This document shows, one piece after another, positions 43,387-51,760 of a stretch of DNA of 64,000 nt (position 1 is its first letter; the number at the start of each line of letters is the position of its first letter). Both the position numbers and the translations under genes were made by a program. This DNA comes from Planctomycetota bacterium (GTDB lineage: Bacteria; Planctomycetota; UBA8742; UBA2392), in assembly GCA_015075515.1 (NCBI GenBank), contig JABTUE010000002.1, positions 1 to 64,000 of the forward strand, written 5' to 3'. A model generated the notes under the pieces. The model did not search any database. It saw nothing but the letters and a program-made list of their open reading frames with translations, and was not told where the DNA came from.

Positions 43387-45665
43387 GATTGGCCTCCGGA
43401 ACCAAGCGCGGCTTCGTATTCCTGACGCTGGCGCGCGCGCACCAGGGCGCGCCCCACGCCCCAGGCCGTCAACGCCAGCGGCATGCCGGCAATGCACACC
43501 AGCATCCACCACAGCCGGCGGCCCTCGCTGACTTCGCCGGTGATGCGCGGCGCGACACCCGTGCGCACGCGCAGCCGCACGAAATCTTCCCCGTAGATCG
43601 CCACGTCGGCGGCGTTGCGGAACATGGTCAGGCCGATTGGAATCAGCGCATTGCGCACTTCGTCAAGGTTGTAACCATACAGATACTCAATGTTCAGGCT
43701 GCCCGCCGAACTGTACAGAATCAGGCTGCCCGGCCGCGGCTTCAGTTCCGGCGCCGGCTGGCCGGCCAGCGGGTCTTCCGGCGGCGCCAGACCGGGCTGG
43801 GTTTCCCAGGCCGGAACCTTGCGGTCGCCCGTCCAGAATGACGTGAACTGGCCGCGCAACGCCGTGGCCACCAGCGCCGGCTCGCCCAGTCGGTGCAACC
43901 GTATTTTTTCGCCCGGCGTGGCATCGGGGTCGCTTTCAACTTCGGCGGGGCTGTTCAGATTCATGTTCAGGGGCAACTCGGGAAACGCCGGGTTGGCGGG
44001 TATGAACCGGTAGATGTCATTCTTGAGCGCAATGATGTCCTGACGCTCCAGGCCGGCGGCGGCGATCTTTGCGTCATCGGGCTTGATGCGCACGACAAAC
44101 GGCAGTGGCAGCCCGCCCAGACCGCGGCCGTAGACGCTCTGGCCGTTGATGTCGCCGGGCTCGACTACGGCCGCCAGCGGCACCGAAGCAGGGATCAGCT
44201 CAATCGCGCCGGTGCGCGAATGTTCGCGGTACGGGGCCAATTTGCCGCCGCGGTCAATCAGCAGCGTCTGGTCGAACTCAATGCCCAGGTTGCGCGCCCA
44301 GTCCTCAAAATGGCGGTGCATCGGCGTTTTGGTCAACGCGAGATTCGCCGAGGGCACCCGGCCCACGGTGCGCAGCTTGGCCTCCCAGCCCTGACAGAAC
44401 ATGACCACATGGCCGCCCTCGGCCAGATAGCGGTCAATTTCGTACAGTTCGCGCTCGGACAGACGGTTGGGCTCGAACACCACCAGACAGGACAGATCGC
44501 GCGGGATGCGACGCTGGCCCAACAGGTCCACCCACTCGGTTTCATAGCCCAGGTTCTGCTGCACGAAGTTGAACAGCGGCGTGTAATCGGTCTGCGGAAC
44601 CTGCCCCGGCTGTGACCGTCGGTTCGGCGGCGCCGGCGGCAGAACCATGCCCAGTTTGGTGCGCGGGCGGGTCAGCTCGTGCACAAACGGTTCCATTTTG
44701 GTCAGCACCGCGTCGGTCGTGGTTTCGCCGGAAAAATCCCACACAAAGTTCATGCGCCCGGCGTGCACGATCTGCAGCACGCTGTAGTAATGACGCGCGC
44801 CCTTGCGCGTGGGGTCGCGCGGGTCCACGGTGTCTTCCTGGGTGCGGTTCACAAACGGCAGTGCTTCGCCGCGGTCCACCAGCACGCGGCCCCAACTGAC
44901 AACCTCGCGTTCGAACTTGAAGTTGCCGCCGCTTTCTTCAACCAGGGTGCGCAGGGCCTGCTCGATGGTTTCGCCCAGCTTGGGGTTGGCCGCCGGCATC
45001 TGCTCGCTGACCCAGAACCGCACCATCAGCGGCTCGCGCAGCACGCGCACCAGCCGCTTCAGCGGCACTTTGGCCCCGCGCGAGCGCATCTGCAGCACCG
45101 CAAAGCAGATGTCAAACTCCAGCGTGTCCACACGGTTTTCGGTGGACTCGTCGAGCTTGTCTACCAGGTTGCGGATATCACGAATCACCACCGGCTCGGC
45201 CAGGCCGTACTTGACCTCGGCCGTTGAATAATAGCCCTGAAAGCCCTTGGCGCGCGCCGCGTCATCGCCGCCGGTGGTCAGCAGGTCCACCGTGGGGTGA
45301 ATGTTGCGCTTTTCCAGTTCCTCGCGCTTTTCCTTGGCGTCAGCCAGGCTGATGCGCTCAATGCTGAACTTCAGCTTGCCGTTGCTGGCCGAGGCCAGTT
45401 CCTGCAGCTTGTCGCGCACGTCGCGTTCCAGATTCACGCGCTTGGGCGGCGGCTCTTCGTCCACATAGTAGGTAACCTGCACCGGCTCGGTCAGTGATTC
45501 AAACAGCCGCTGGGTGCCCTCAGACAGCGTAAACCGCCGGTCGGCCGTAAGGTCCAGCCGCGCCCGGTGCTGCATGGCCAGATAATTCACCGCGGCCAGC
45601 GCGACCGTGGTCAGCACCGCCATCAGCAGAAAATGCGACGTGTATGCACGCTTGCGGTTTACCAT
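43383..45665 (-). CDS. GldG-like ABC transporter auxiliary protein
   Basis: A 760-residue protein of the GldG/ABC_transp_aux type. An N-terminal helix (about 10-30, FLLMAVLTTVALAAVNYLAM) and a C-terminal helix (about 720-745) bracket a large extracytoplasmic domain. The early RLDLTADRRFTLSEGTQRLFESL block is the usual start of GldG proteins, and YEIDRYLAEGGHVVMFCQG fits the glutamine-amidotransferase-like segment of this family. GldG works with GldA and GldF in gliding or exopolysaccharide-linked export in Bacteroidota; outside that phylum its role is less clear. ATG 45665 overlaps the stop of the permease gene by one base; an in-frame ATG ten residues upstream is inside that gene. Confidence 0.85.
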   Translation of the reverse strand: MVNRKRAYTSHFLLMAVLTTVALAAVNYLAMQHRARLDLTADRRFTLSEGTQRLFESLTEPVQVTYYVDEEPPPKRVNLERDVRDKLQELASASNGKLKFSIERISLADAKEKREELEKRNIHPTVDLLTTGGDDAARAKGFQGYYSTAEVKYGLAEPVVIRDIRNLVDKLDESTENRVDTLEFDICFAVLQMRSRGAKVPLKRLVRVLREPLMVRFWVSEQMPAANPKLGETIEQALRTLVEESGGNFKFEREVVSWGRVLVDRGEALPFVNRTQEDTVDPRDPTRKGARHYYSVLQIVHAGRMNFVWDFSGETTTDAVLTKMEPFVHELTRPRTKLGMVLPPAPPNRRSQPGQVPQTDYTPLFNFVQQNLGYETEWVDLLGQRRIPRDLSCLVVFEPNRLSERELYEIDRYLAEGGHVVMFCQGWEAKLRTVGRVPSANLALTKTPMHRHFEDWARNLGIEFDQTLLIDRGGKLAPYREHSRTGAIELIPASVPLAAVVEPGDINGQSVYGRGLGGLPLPFVVRIKPDDAKIAAAGLERQDIIALKNDIYRFIPANPAFPELPLNMNLNSPAEVESDPDATPGEKIRLHRLGEPALVATALRGQFTSFWTGDRKVPAWETQPGLAPPEDPLAGQPAPELKPRPGSLILYSSAGSLNIEYLYGYNLDEVRNALIPIGLTMFRNAADVAIYGEDFVRLRVRTGVAPRITGEVSEGRRLWWMLVCIAGMPLALTAWGVGRALVRARQRQEYEAALGSGGQS

Positions 45666-46576
45666 CAGCTGTGCCGCCTGCTTTCCAGTGACCACACGTT
45701 CAACACCACAAACAGCACCACCAGCGACGCGATGAACACCAGACCGTTGGTGTACACCACGCCGCGCTCGATCTCGCGGAAGTGATCCAGCACGCTGATC
45801 TGTCCCAGCGCCGCCACCACGGCCTCGCTTTTGGGCGGCGAAGGCTGGTCGTCAAACAGATAGGTCAGGGCGTTCACCGCAAGACCGACCGCCACAGATC
45901 CCGCGCCTACGGCCTTGTCGCGGCTGACCGCCGCGGCAAGCACCGCAAGGCCAACCACCGGCAGTGACGTGAGGTGCACCAGCGCCGCCGTCGGCCGCGC
46001 GCGCGCCAGATCGCCAAAGAACGTGCGCAGTTCACCAAGCCCCACCAGGCCAAGGCACACCAGCATGGCCACAAAGAACGCCAGCGCCTGGTTCTCGGTC
46101 AGTCCGCTGAGGAACATGCCGATGGCCAGAAACGCCGCGCCCAGCAGAAAGCACGCCACGTACCCGCCCAGCACCGGGCCCCAGTCAGGTTGACCGAAGT
46201 TGGCCAGCATCAGCGGAAACGCCGCCGTGCCCGCCAGCATCGCCGCCAGAAACACCAGGCCCGCCAGGTACTTGCCCAGCGCCACCTGCCAGGTCGGAAT
46301 CGGCAGGGTCATAAGCAGCTCAAACGTGGCCTGGCGCCGGTCTTCGGCCCACAGCCGCATGCTTACGGCCGGCACAACTACGGCCGCAACCCACGGAAAC
46401 ACGCCAAAGAACGTGCGCATGGACAGTTCGCCGCGCTTGAACCAGTCGCCGCCCTGGTTCAACGGGTCCAGCAGCAGGCTGAGCAGCATCATCAGCACCA
46501 CAAACGCGCCGATCACGCCCACGCCCATCAGCGAGTCAAAGTAGCCCCGCATCTCGCGCCGGAAGATGGCGATCAT
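45665..46576 (-). CDS. ABC-2-type transporter permease (GldF-like)
   Basis: A 303-residue integral membrane protein with six predicted helices. The start IAIFRREMRGYFDSLMGVGVIGAFV and the coupling segment RRQATFELLMTLPIPTWQVALGKYLAGL are characteristic of the GldF/ABC-2 permease family. It lies between the ATPase and the GldG-like protein. Its ATG 46576 overlaps the ATPase stop (ATGA), and its stop overlaps the GldG start by one base (TGATG), so the operon is tightly coupled. Confidence 0.88.
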   Translation of the reverse strand: MIAIFRREMRGYFDSLMGVGVIGAFVVLMMLLSLLLDPLNQGGDWFKRGELSMRTFFGVFPWVAAVVVPAVSMRLWAEDRRQATFELLMTLPIPTWQVALGKYLAGLVFLAAMLAGTAAFPLMLANFGQPDWGPVLGGYVACFLLGAAFLAIGMFLSGLTENQALAFFVAMLVCLGLVGLGELRTFFGDLARARPTAALVHLTSLPVVGLAVLAAAVSRDKAVGAGSVAVGLAVNALTYLFDDQPSPPKSEAVVAALGQISVLDHFREIERGVVYTNGLVFIASLVVLFVVLNVWSLESRRHS

Positions 46577-47868
46577 GCGCCACCTCCGGCGGGTTTGTTG
46601 TCTTCCCGTTTGTCGGCGTCTTTGTCGGCTTGCTGCATGGCCCGGCGCGCCGCCGCAACGTCAGCGGCACTCAGACCGCCGCTGGCCGCCGCCGTGGCAA
46701 ACGGGTCGGCCAGCGCCGGCAGGTCGGTCTCGGTCTTGCTTCCCGTTTCGGCCCCTTTGGCGCCGGCGTCAATCACATCCCATGCGGTTTCGCTGGCAGT
46801 GACCGGGCGCGCATAGTTGTCGGCTTCAGTGGGCTTACCCGTCACGCGCGTGGCAGCAGCCGTAGCGTCGGGGTCTTCAGGCAGCTTCTGCGCGTCAGCA
46901 GACGACGCCGCTTGAGCCGGTGTGTCCTGCCGGCCCCGCAGCAGCTCAAGAAAAATATCTTCCAGTGTCTGGGTCTGCGGCGCCAGTTCGGCCAGGGTCA
47001 GCCCCCGCGCCCGGCACAGGTCGCTGACCCGTTCACACACCGCGCGCGCCCCGGCCACACCGCCCGAAGTTGCCAGTTCAAATCGGCCGTAGCCCGCCGG
47101 CGGGTTCACCGCCTCGGCCCGGGTTACGCCCGGAATCGCGCGCAATGCCTCCAGCAGCCCACTTGCCCCCTTGACCAGCACGCGCACTTTCTGGGCGTCA
47201 CGGGCCTGGCGCGCCAGATCGTCCACCGTGCCGTCGGCCACTTTCTTGCCGCCGTTGACAATCACCAGACGGGAAGCCACAGCCGTGGCTTCCTGCAGGA
47301 TGTGTGTGCTGAAAATGATGCACTTGGTTTCGCGCAGCCGCTCGATCAGCCGCCGGATCTCGACAATCTGCATCGGGTCCAGGCCGCTGGTGGGCTCGTC
47401 CAGGATCAGCACCTCGGGGTCGTGGATCAACGCCTGGGCAATGCCTGTGCGCTGGCGAAAGCCCTTGGAAAGTTCGTTGATGCGCGCCTTCAGCTTGCGC
47501 CGCAGGCCGGTCTCGTCCACCACAGCCGCCAGCCGCGACTTCAGTTGCGCGCCCTTGAGGCCGCGCGCGCGGCCGGCAAAGGCCAGGTAGTCTTCGACAC
47601 TCATGTCGCCGTACAGCGGTGGGGTTTCCGGCAGATAGCCGATGCGGCGGCGCACTTCATGGGGCTGGGCGTGCACGTCAAAGCCCCCCACCCGCGCCGT
47701 GCCTTCACTGGCGCTGATATACGTTGTCAGCACCTTCATCGTGGTGGACTTGCCGGCCCCGTTGGGGCCCAGAAAGCCCAGCACTTCGCCGCGGGCAACG
47801 TCAAAGCTGACGTCATCCAGGGCCTTGAAGGCTCCGTAGTACTTGGTGATGCCGCGGACTTCGATCAT
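46573..47868 (-). CDS. ABC transporter ATP-binding protein (GldA-like) with C-terminal extension
   Basis: A 431-residue ABC ATPase. Walker A GPNGAGKST (34-42), signature LSKGFRQR, Walker B VLILDEPTSGLDP and a switch histidine in FSTHILQE are all present in the first 220 residues. After the ATPase (about 1-225) an ABC-2-associated C-terminal domain follows (about 230-310), then about 120 extra residues rich in Ala, Thr and Asp with a lysine/aspartate-rich end (QADKDADKREDNKP), which is longer than usual for GldA. ATG 47868 is used; an upstream extension lacks conservation. First gene of the operon, with a promoter at 47891-47918. Confidence 0.92.
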   Translation of the reverse strand: MIEVRGITKYYGAFKALDDVSFDVARGEVLGFLGPNGAGKSTTMKVLTTYISASEGTARVGGFDVHAQPHEVRRRIGYLPETPPLYGDMSVEDYLAFAGRARGLKGAQLKSRLAAVVDETGLRRKLKARINELSKGFRQRTGIAQALIHDPEVLILDEPTSGLDPMQIVEIRRLIERLRETKCIIFSTHILQEATAVASRLVIVNGGKKVADGTVDDLARQARDAQKVRVLVKGASGLLEALRAIPGVTRAEAVNPPAGYGRFELATSGGVAGARAVCERVSDLCRARGLTLAELAPQTQTLEDIFLELLRGRQDTPAQAASSADAQKLPEDPDATAAATRVTGKPTEADNYARPVTASETAWDVIDAGAKGAETGSKTETDLPALADPFATAAASGGLSAADVAAARRAMQQADKDADKREDNKPAGGGA

Positions 47869-47890
47869 AGGCACGCCAATCGAGGCGGGA

Positions 47891-47918
47891 ATCTTAGGTC
47901 CGGACCGCTTGACTGCAA
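47891..47918 (-). promoter_or_regulatory. Promoter of the ABC operon with palindrome in the spacer
   Basis: On the minus strand TTGCAG (47918-47913), a 16-base spacer and TAAGAT (47896-47891) form a plausible sigma-70 promoter 23 bases before the ATPase start. The spacer contains the perfect palindrome GGTCCGGACC (47897-47906), a good position for a repressor. Confidence 0.5.
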
Positions 47919-47973
47919 CCACGTCGCGCCACGAAGCCCAGCCGCCTTTTTTCTTTCACCGGGCCGGATTTCG

Positions 47974-48005
47974 TGCGGGAATGCTGCCGCCTGCTTGTCC
48001 CTGTG
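47974..48005 (+). promoter_or_regulatory. ECF-type promoter of the sigma factor gene, copy 1 of a repeated element
   Basis: TGCGGGA (47974-47980), 14 bases, TTGTCCCTGTG (47995-48005). The same two blocks with identical spacing stand before the secreted-protein gene at 49410-49441. Spacing between GGGA and GTCC is 16 bases, as expected for ECF -35/-10 elements. The start codon is 16 bases downstream. Confidence 0.6.
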
Positions 48006-48021
48006 ATACGGAAAGCCGCGC

Positions 48022-48558
48022 ATGGAACCGCCGGCAGAAACCGCGCCCGCAGTGGCCGGCCCTGATTTCGACGCGCTGGTGCACCGCGTCGAAGGCCGCC
48101 TGATCGGCTATCTGCGCTTTCGGCTGGGCAGCGGCGACGACGCCGAAGACCTGTTTCAGGAAACCATGCTGGCGGCACACCGACACTGGCACGAAGTCCG
48201 GAACCTGGAAAACCCGGAGGCCTGGGTGTTTCGCGTCGCGCACAACCTGGCGGTCAACCACGGCAAGCGCCGCGCGGTCCAGCGCCGCGCAACCCTGCGG
48301 TTTGCCGCACCCGGCATGGCGTCCGGTCCGACACACCTGGAACAGGCCGAAACCGGCGCGCGTGTGCAGGCCGCCCTGGACCTGTTGCCGCCCGACGAAC
48401 GCGAAGCCGTGTGCCTCAAAATATGGGCCGGCTGCACCTGGGTCGAAATCGCCCGGCTGATGGGCGTATCCGAAGACAAGGCCGCGCGCCTGTTCGCGCG
48501 CGGGCTGAAGACCATCGCGGGGCCTTTGGCCGATCTGGCACCCGGGGGTTCACCATGA
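48022..48558 (+). CDS. ECF-family RNA polymerase sigma factor
   Basis: A 178-residue sigma-70 factor of the extracytoplasmic-function group. Region 2 (about 15-85) includes DDAEDLFQETMLAAHRHWHEV and WVFRVAHNLAVNH; region 4 (about 115-165) has LDLLPPDEREAVCLKIWAGCTWVEIARLMGVSEDKAARLFARGLKTI. Regions 1 and 3 are missing, as usual for ECF factors. Overlaps the next gene, a membrane protein, by ATGA, which fits a sigma/anti-sigma pair. The element at 47974-48005 probably makes it autoregulatory. The start ATG 48022 has only a weak GGAAA. Confidence 0.92.
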   Translation: MEPPAETAPAVAGPDFDALVHRVEGRLIGYLRFRLGSGDDAEDLFQETMLAAHRHWHEVRNLENPEAWVFRVAHNLAVNHGKRRAVQRRATLRFAAPGMASGPTHLEQAETGARVQAALDLLPPDEREAVCLKIWAGCTWVEIARLMGVSEDKAARLFARGLKTIAGPLADLAPGGSP

Positions 48559-49397
48559 CCGACCTCGAAGTGATCCTGGCTTCCCACGCCGCGGGCGAAC
48601 CCCGCGGTGATCTGCCCGCCGGCGACCAGCCGCAACTGGCGCAGTGGGCAGGTCTGTGCCGCGCCATGCGCGAGGCCGCGCCGCGGCCGTCCCAAGAACG
48701 CCGGCAGGCGCTGCAGGCACGCCTGTTCGCAAGACGCTCCGCACCTTGGTTGTGGGCCGCGCCCTTCGCTGCGGCAGCCTGTCTGGTACTGGCCTTGGCA
48801 TTGTGGAGCGTCTGGCAACCGCAAACGCCGCCTCAGGCGCCTCTGGCCGCCGTCAACACGCCCCGGCAGCGCCCCGCCCCGACCACCAATCACACCGTCA
48901 CGCCCACGCCGCCGGAAAGCCAGCCCGAGACACTGCCTGGGTGGCTGGACGAACAGTGGCGGCTGGTTTTTGCCACGCGCGCCGAACTGCCCGAAGCCTC
49001 ACCGCCACTGGGTGGCCCGCGTGCCGGCGGAGGCGGCACCTCGGGCTCCGCTTCCCTGCTTGCCCCGGTGCTGGCCCAAGCACCATTTCGACCGCTGGCC
49101 TGGCCGGGGTCACCCGCCGGCTTTGCACTGGCCGGGGCGTCGGTCAAGCGCGCCGATACCACCGGTCTGGGCTTTGATCTGGTGCGTCTGGAGTACCGCC
49201 GTGGTGAGGCCATTCTGCTCGTGCTTCAGGCCGCCGACAGCGACCAGGCTGCGCGGACATTGGCGCCACCCTCGCACAACAACGGCGCGGCCCTGCTGGT
49301 GCGCCGCGACGGCGTTACCGCCCTGCTGGCCAGCAACGCCCGGACAAGTGCCCAACTGGAAGCCCTGGCCGAGACCCTGCGGCCGATGGCGCGATAA
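48555..49397 (+). CDS. Single-pass membrane protein, candidate anti-sigma factor
   Basis: A 280-residue protein. About 60 cytoplasmic residues (helical, Arg-rich) precede one membrane helix (about 63-87, APWLWAAPFAAAACLVLALALWSVW) and a Pro/Thr-rich linker, then a soluble domain of about 150 residues. No HxxxCxxC zinc-anti-sigma motif is seen in the N-terminal part. Overlap with the ECF gene (ATGA) and the single-helix layout support an anti-sigma role; the extracytoplasmic domain would then be the sensor. No recognised family beyond this. Confidence 0.62.
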   Translation: MTDLEVILASHAAGEPRGDLPAGDQPQLAQWAGLCRAMREAAPRPSQERRQALQARLFARRSAPWLWAAPFAAAACLVLALALWSVWQPQTPPQAPLAAVNTPRQRPAPTTNHTVTPTPPESQPETLPGWLDEQWRLVFATRAELPEASPPLGGPRAGGGGTSGSASLLAPVLAQAPFRPLAWPGSPAGFALAGASVKRADTTGLGFDLVRLEYRRGEAILLVLQAADSDQAARTLAPPSHNNGAALLVRRDGVTALLASNARTSAQLEALAETLRPMAR

Positions 49398-49409
49398 TTC
49401 GCTTTTTTC

Positions 49410-49441
49410 TGCGGGATGGCCGTGCGCCCGTTGTCCCTGTG
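49410..49441 (+). promoter_or_regulatory. ECF-type promoter of the secreted-protein gene, copy 2 of a repeated element
   Basis: TGCGGGA (49410-49416), 14 bases, TTGTCCCTGTG (49431-49441), matching the element at 47974-48005 block for block with the same distance. The 21-base repeat interval between block starts is identical in both. Located in the 70-base gap after the anti-sigma candidate; the next start codon is 27 bases downstream. Confidence 0.6.
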
Positions 49442-49467
49442 CATGACGCAAGACCCGGAGACCAACC

Positions 49468-50655
49468 ATGCGAACCCTGGCCTGCCTGATCACACTCTGC
49501 CTGCTCTCGCCGCTGTGCGCCGATATCGGCCCTAAACCGCGCAAGACCGCCCCAGGGCCTCTGCCCCAGGGTGATCTTGAGGGCATCAATGTCGAGATGA
49601 CATCCGAAGACGTGCGCCTGACCCTGGGCAAGGGCTCCGGCGATATGGATGTCCTTGACGTAGTTGCCACCTTCAACATGACCAACCTGGGGGACGCCGC
49701 CAGCTTTGAGATCGGCTTTCCCTGCGGTCCGTTTGCCAACATGAAGCGTTTTTCCGTCGAAACGGACGGCAAAAGCCACGACTTTGAACTGGTTGACCGT
49801 GCCGCCGGCGCCAAAGAACAACCCCAGGACCGCAACGGCCGCACGTCACGCCACGACTACTGGTATGTCTGGCAGGCCAGTTACGCCGCCAAGGCCAAGG
49901 TCACGCACATCGTGCGCTATCAGCTTGAAATCTTCCATTTCAGCCAGTACCGCGACACCGGCTATGTGCTCAACACAGGGGCCGGCTGGAAAAACAAGAT
50001 CGGCAAGGCCACAGTTACCCTGTCGTTCACCGACAGCCTGACCGCCGATCACGTGCGCGAGGTCAGCCCCGGCAAGGGGCTGACGTTCAAGGACGGCGTG
50101 TACACCTGGGTGTTTACGGACCTTGAGCCCACAGCGGCCGACAACATCAGCATCTCGTACAACAACCGGGAAACGATCCCTGAACTGTTGAAGCGGTTCA
50201 AGGACGACTCGTCCTGGTCCGGCAAAACCGAACTGGTGGCTCTGACACGTCGCGCCCACAAGCGTTTTGGCCGCGACCGCATGACCGAGACGGAGCTGGC
50301 AGACTATCTCAGCGCACTGAACAGCCTGCTGGATGGCATGAAGGAAGAAGACGGCAAGGTCACCATGCCCGCGGGCAACGGCCGCGGCGGCACGGCCCCC
50401 TACGCCATGAAGAACGAGGCGCATTCGCTGCTGAACTACTACCATGAGGTTGTCGCCACGGCGCGCGACAACACGGCACACCCGGCGGTCAAACCCCTGC
50501 TGGTTCGCTGGAACACCCTGATCGGCGCCTATCTGGAGGGCACGCTCTACGCGGGCTCCGAGAAAATGACCATCGGCAACTACAAGGGGCTGGCCGACAA
50601 GATAGGTGCCGACCTGAAGGAACGCCTGGCCGAAGGCCGAAAACTGGCCGAATAG
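49468..50655 (+). CDS. Secreted protein, DUF4424-like, probable ECF target
   Basis: A 395-residue exported protein. A signal peptide (MRTLACLITLCLLSPLCADI) is followed by a beta-rich domain (about 35-240) with alternating hydrophobic strands, somewhat like DUF4424, and a helical C-terminal part (about 245-395). No enzyme motif is visible. Its upstream element repeats the one before the ECF sigma factor, so it is the best candidate for the regulon's effector. ATG 49468 follows GGAG. Function unknown. Confidence 0.65.
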   Translation: MRTLACLITLCLLSPLCADIGPKPRKTAPGPLPQGDLEGINVEMTSEDVRLTLGKGSGDMDVLDVVATFNMTNLGDAASFEIGFPCGPFANMKRFSVETDGKSHDFELVDRAAGAKEQPQDRNGRTSRHDYWYVWQASYAAKAKVTHIVRYQLEIFHFSQYRDTGYVLNTGAGWKNKIGKATVTLSFTDSLTADHVREVSPGKGLTFKDGVYTWVFTDLEPTAADNISISYNNRETIPELLKRFKDDSSWSGKTELVALTRRAHKRFGRDRMTETELADYLSALNSLLDGMKEEDGKVTMPAGNGRGGTAPYAMKNEAHSLLNYYHEVVATARDNTAHPAVKPLLVRWNTLIGAYLEGTLYAGSEKMTIGNYKGLADKIGADLKERLAEGRKLAE

Positions 50656-50660
50656 ATCGG

Positions 50661-51530
50661 CTACACGGGGATGCGCGCCACACCCAGGGCCTCGGCGCGC
50701 CGGATCATCGCGCTGACCGTGGCCGCGCGCACGGCCTTGTCAATGCCGCGCAGGTTCGGAGTGGCGTCTACTTCGACAATCTGGGGCCCGGCGTGGGTCT
50801 CAATCATATCCACCGACGCCGCCGCAAGCCCCAGCCCTTCCACGACGCGCAATGCCAGGCGTCGCAGCGTCTCGGGGGCCTCGATCGGTGCGCCGGCCTT
50901 GATGCCCGCGGGCTTCAGCCACTGCGGCCGGCGCAGCACGGCGCCCAGGCATTCGCCGCCGCACACGTACAGGCGCACTTCGCGCGCCGCGCCCGTCACG
51001 CGCTGAAGCACAAACCGGCTGCCGTGTTCCCAGGCCAGCGCCGTGACGGCCTCCAGCGTCGTGGGTTGCTCCAGCAGCAGACTGCGCCCCGGCCCCTGGT
51101 GCACCGGGCGCAGTTGCACCGGCAACCCGCCCAGCCCCTCTACCGCCGCCGCAAGCGACTCGGCATCAGGCACCAGCGTCGTGGGCGGCACCGGCAACGC
51201 CAGCCCCACCAGTGCCATCGCCGTATGGAACCGGTCGCGCGCCAGCGCCAGCGGCTCGGGGCCGTTCAGCATCGGCACGCCCATGCGCTCCAGCACCCGC
51301 AGCACCGCAAGGCCGTGGTCGAAATCCTCGGGGGCAAGCCGCGGGATCAGCACATCGGCCGACGTCGGCAGTTTGCCGCGGTGCAGAAGACGCCCCTGGC
51401 CTCCCGAAAGCAGCAGCAGACATTCGTGCGGCGCGGCCACGCGCACGTCATGCTTGCGCAGTTTGGCCTCGGCCACCAGGTTGCGCGTGGTGTACAGAAA
51501 GCGCGAACGGCTCAGGACCACAAAGCGCAT
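50661..51530 (-). CDS. Diverged RimK-like ATP-grasp protein
   Basis: A 289-residue relative of the ligase at 2977-3879, with the same domain order: MRFVVLSRSRFLYTTRNLV at the start, a pre-ATP-grasp domain, and an ATP-grasp end VEVDATPNLRGID. Key changes: the ATP-binding lysine segment reads VQLRPVHQGPG (Lys to Arg), the QEF segment reads LQRVTGAAREVRL, and the final metal Asn of NASPG reads Asp. ATP binding may be weakened or the substrate changed. It is convergent with the preceding secreted-protein gene, 5 bases away, and tRNA-Lys follows 107 bases later on the other strand. Possibly a non-ligase descendant or a ligase with a shifted site. Confidence 0.7.
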   Translation of the reverse strand: MRFVVLSRSRFLYTTRNLVAEAKLRKHDVRVAAPHECLLLLSGGQGRLLHRGKLPTSADVLIPRLAPEDFDHGLAVLRVLERMGVPMLNGPEPLALARDRFHTAMALVGLALPVPPTTLVPDAESLAAAVEGLGGLPVQLRPVHQGPGRSLLLEQPTTLEAVTALAWEHGSRFVLQRVTGAAREVRLYVCGGECLGAVLRRPQWLKPAGIKAGAPIEAPETLRRLALRVVEGLGLAAASVDMIETHAGPQIVEVDATPNLRGIDKAVRAATVSAMIRRAEALGVARIPV

Positions 51531-51637
51531 CAGGCGCGCAGGCTAGGTCGCCGCGCAAACGCCGCAAGGCGGCACCGGGCCTTGACACACGGGGCCGCGG
51601 GGGTATCTGTATGCGCCGCACGCGGCACAGCGCGTGA

Positions 51638-51713
<76 letters not shown>

Positions 51714-51719
51714 GCTTAC

Positions 51720-51760
51720 AAGCCGCTCTGGAGGCCACTCCCAGAGCGGCTTTGTGTTTT
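51720..51760 (+). terminator. Rho-independent terminator after tRNA-Lys
   Basis: A 12-bp perfect stem, AAGCCGCTCTGG (51720-51731) with CCAGAGCGGCTT (51741-51752), closes a 9-base loop and is followed by TGTGTTTT. Confidence 0.85.
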
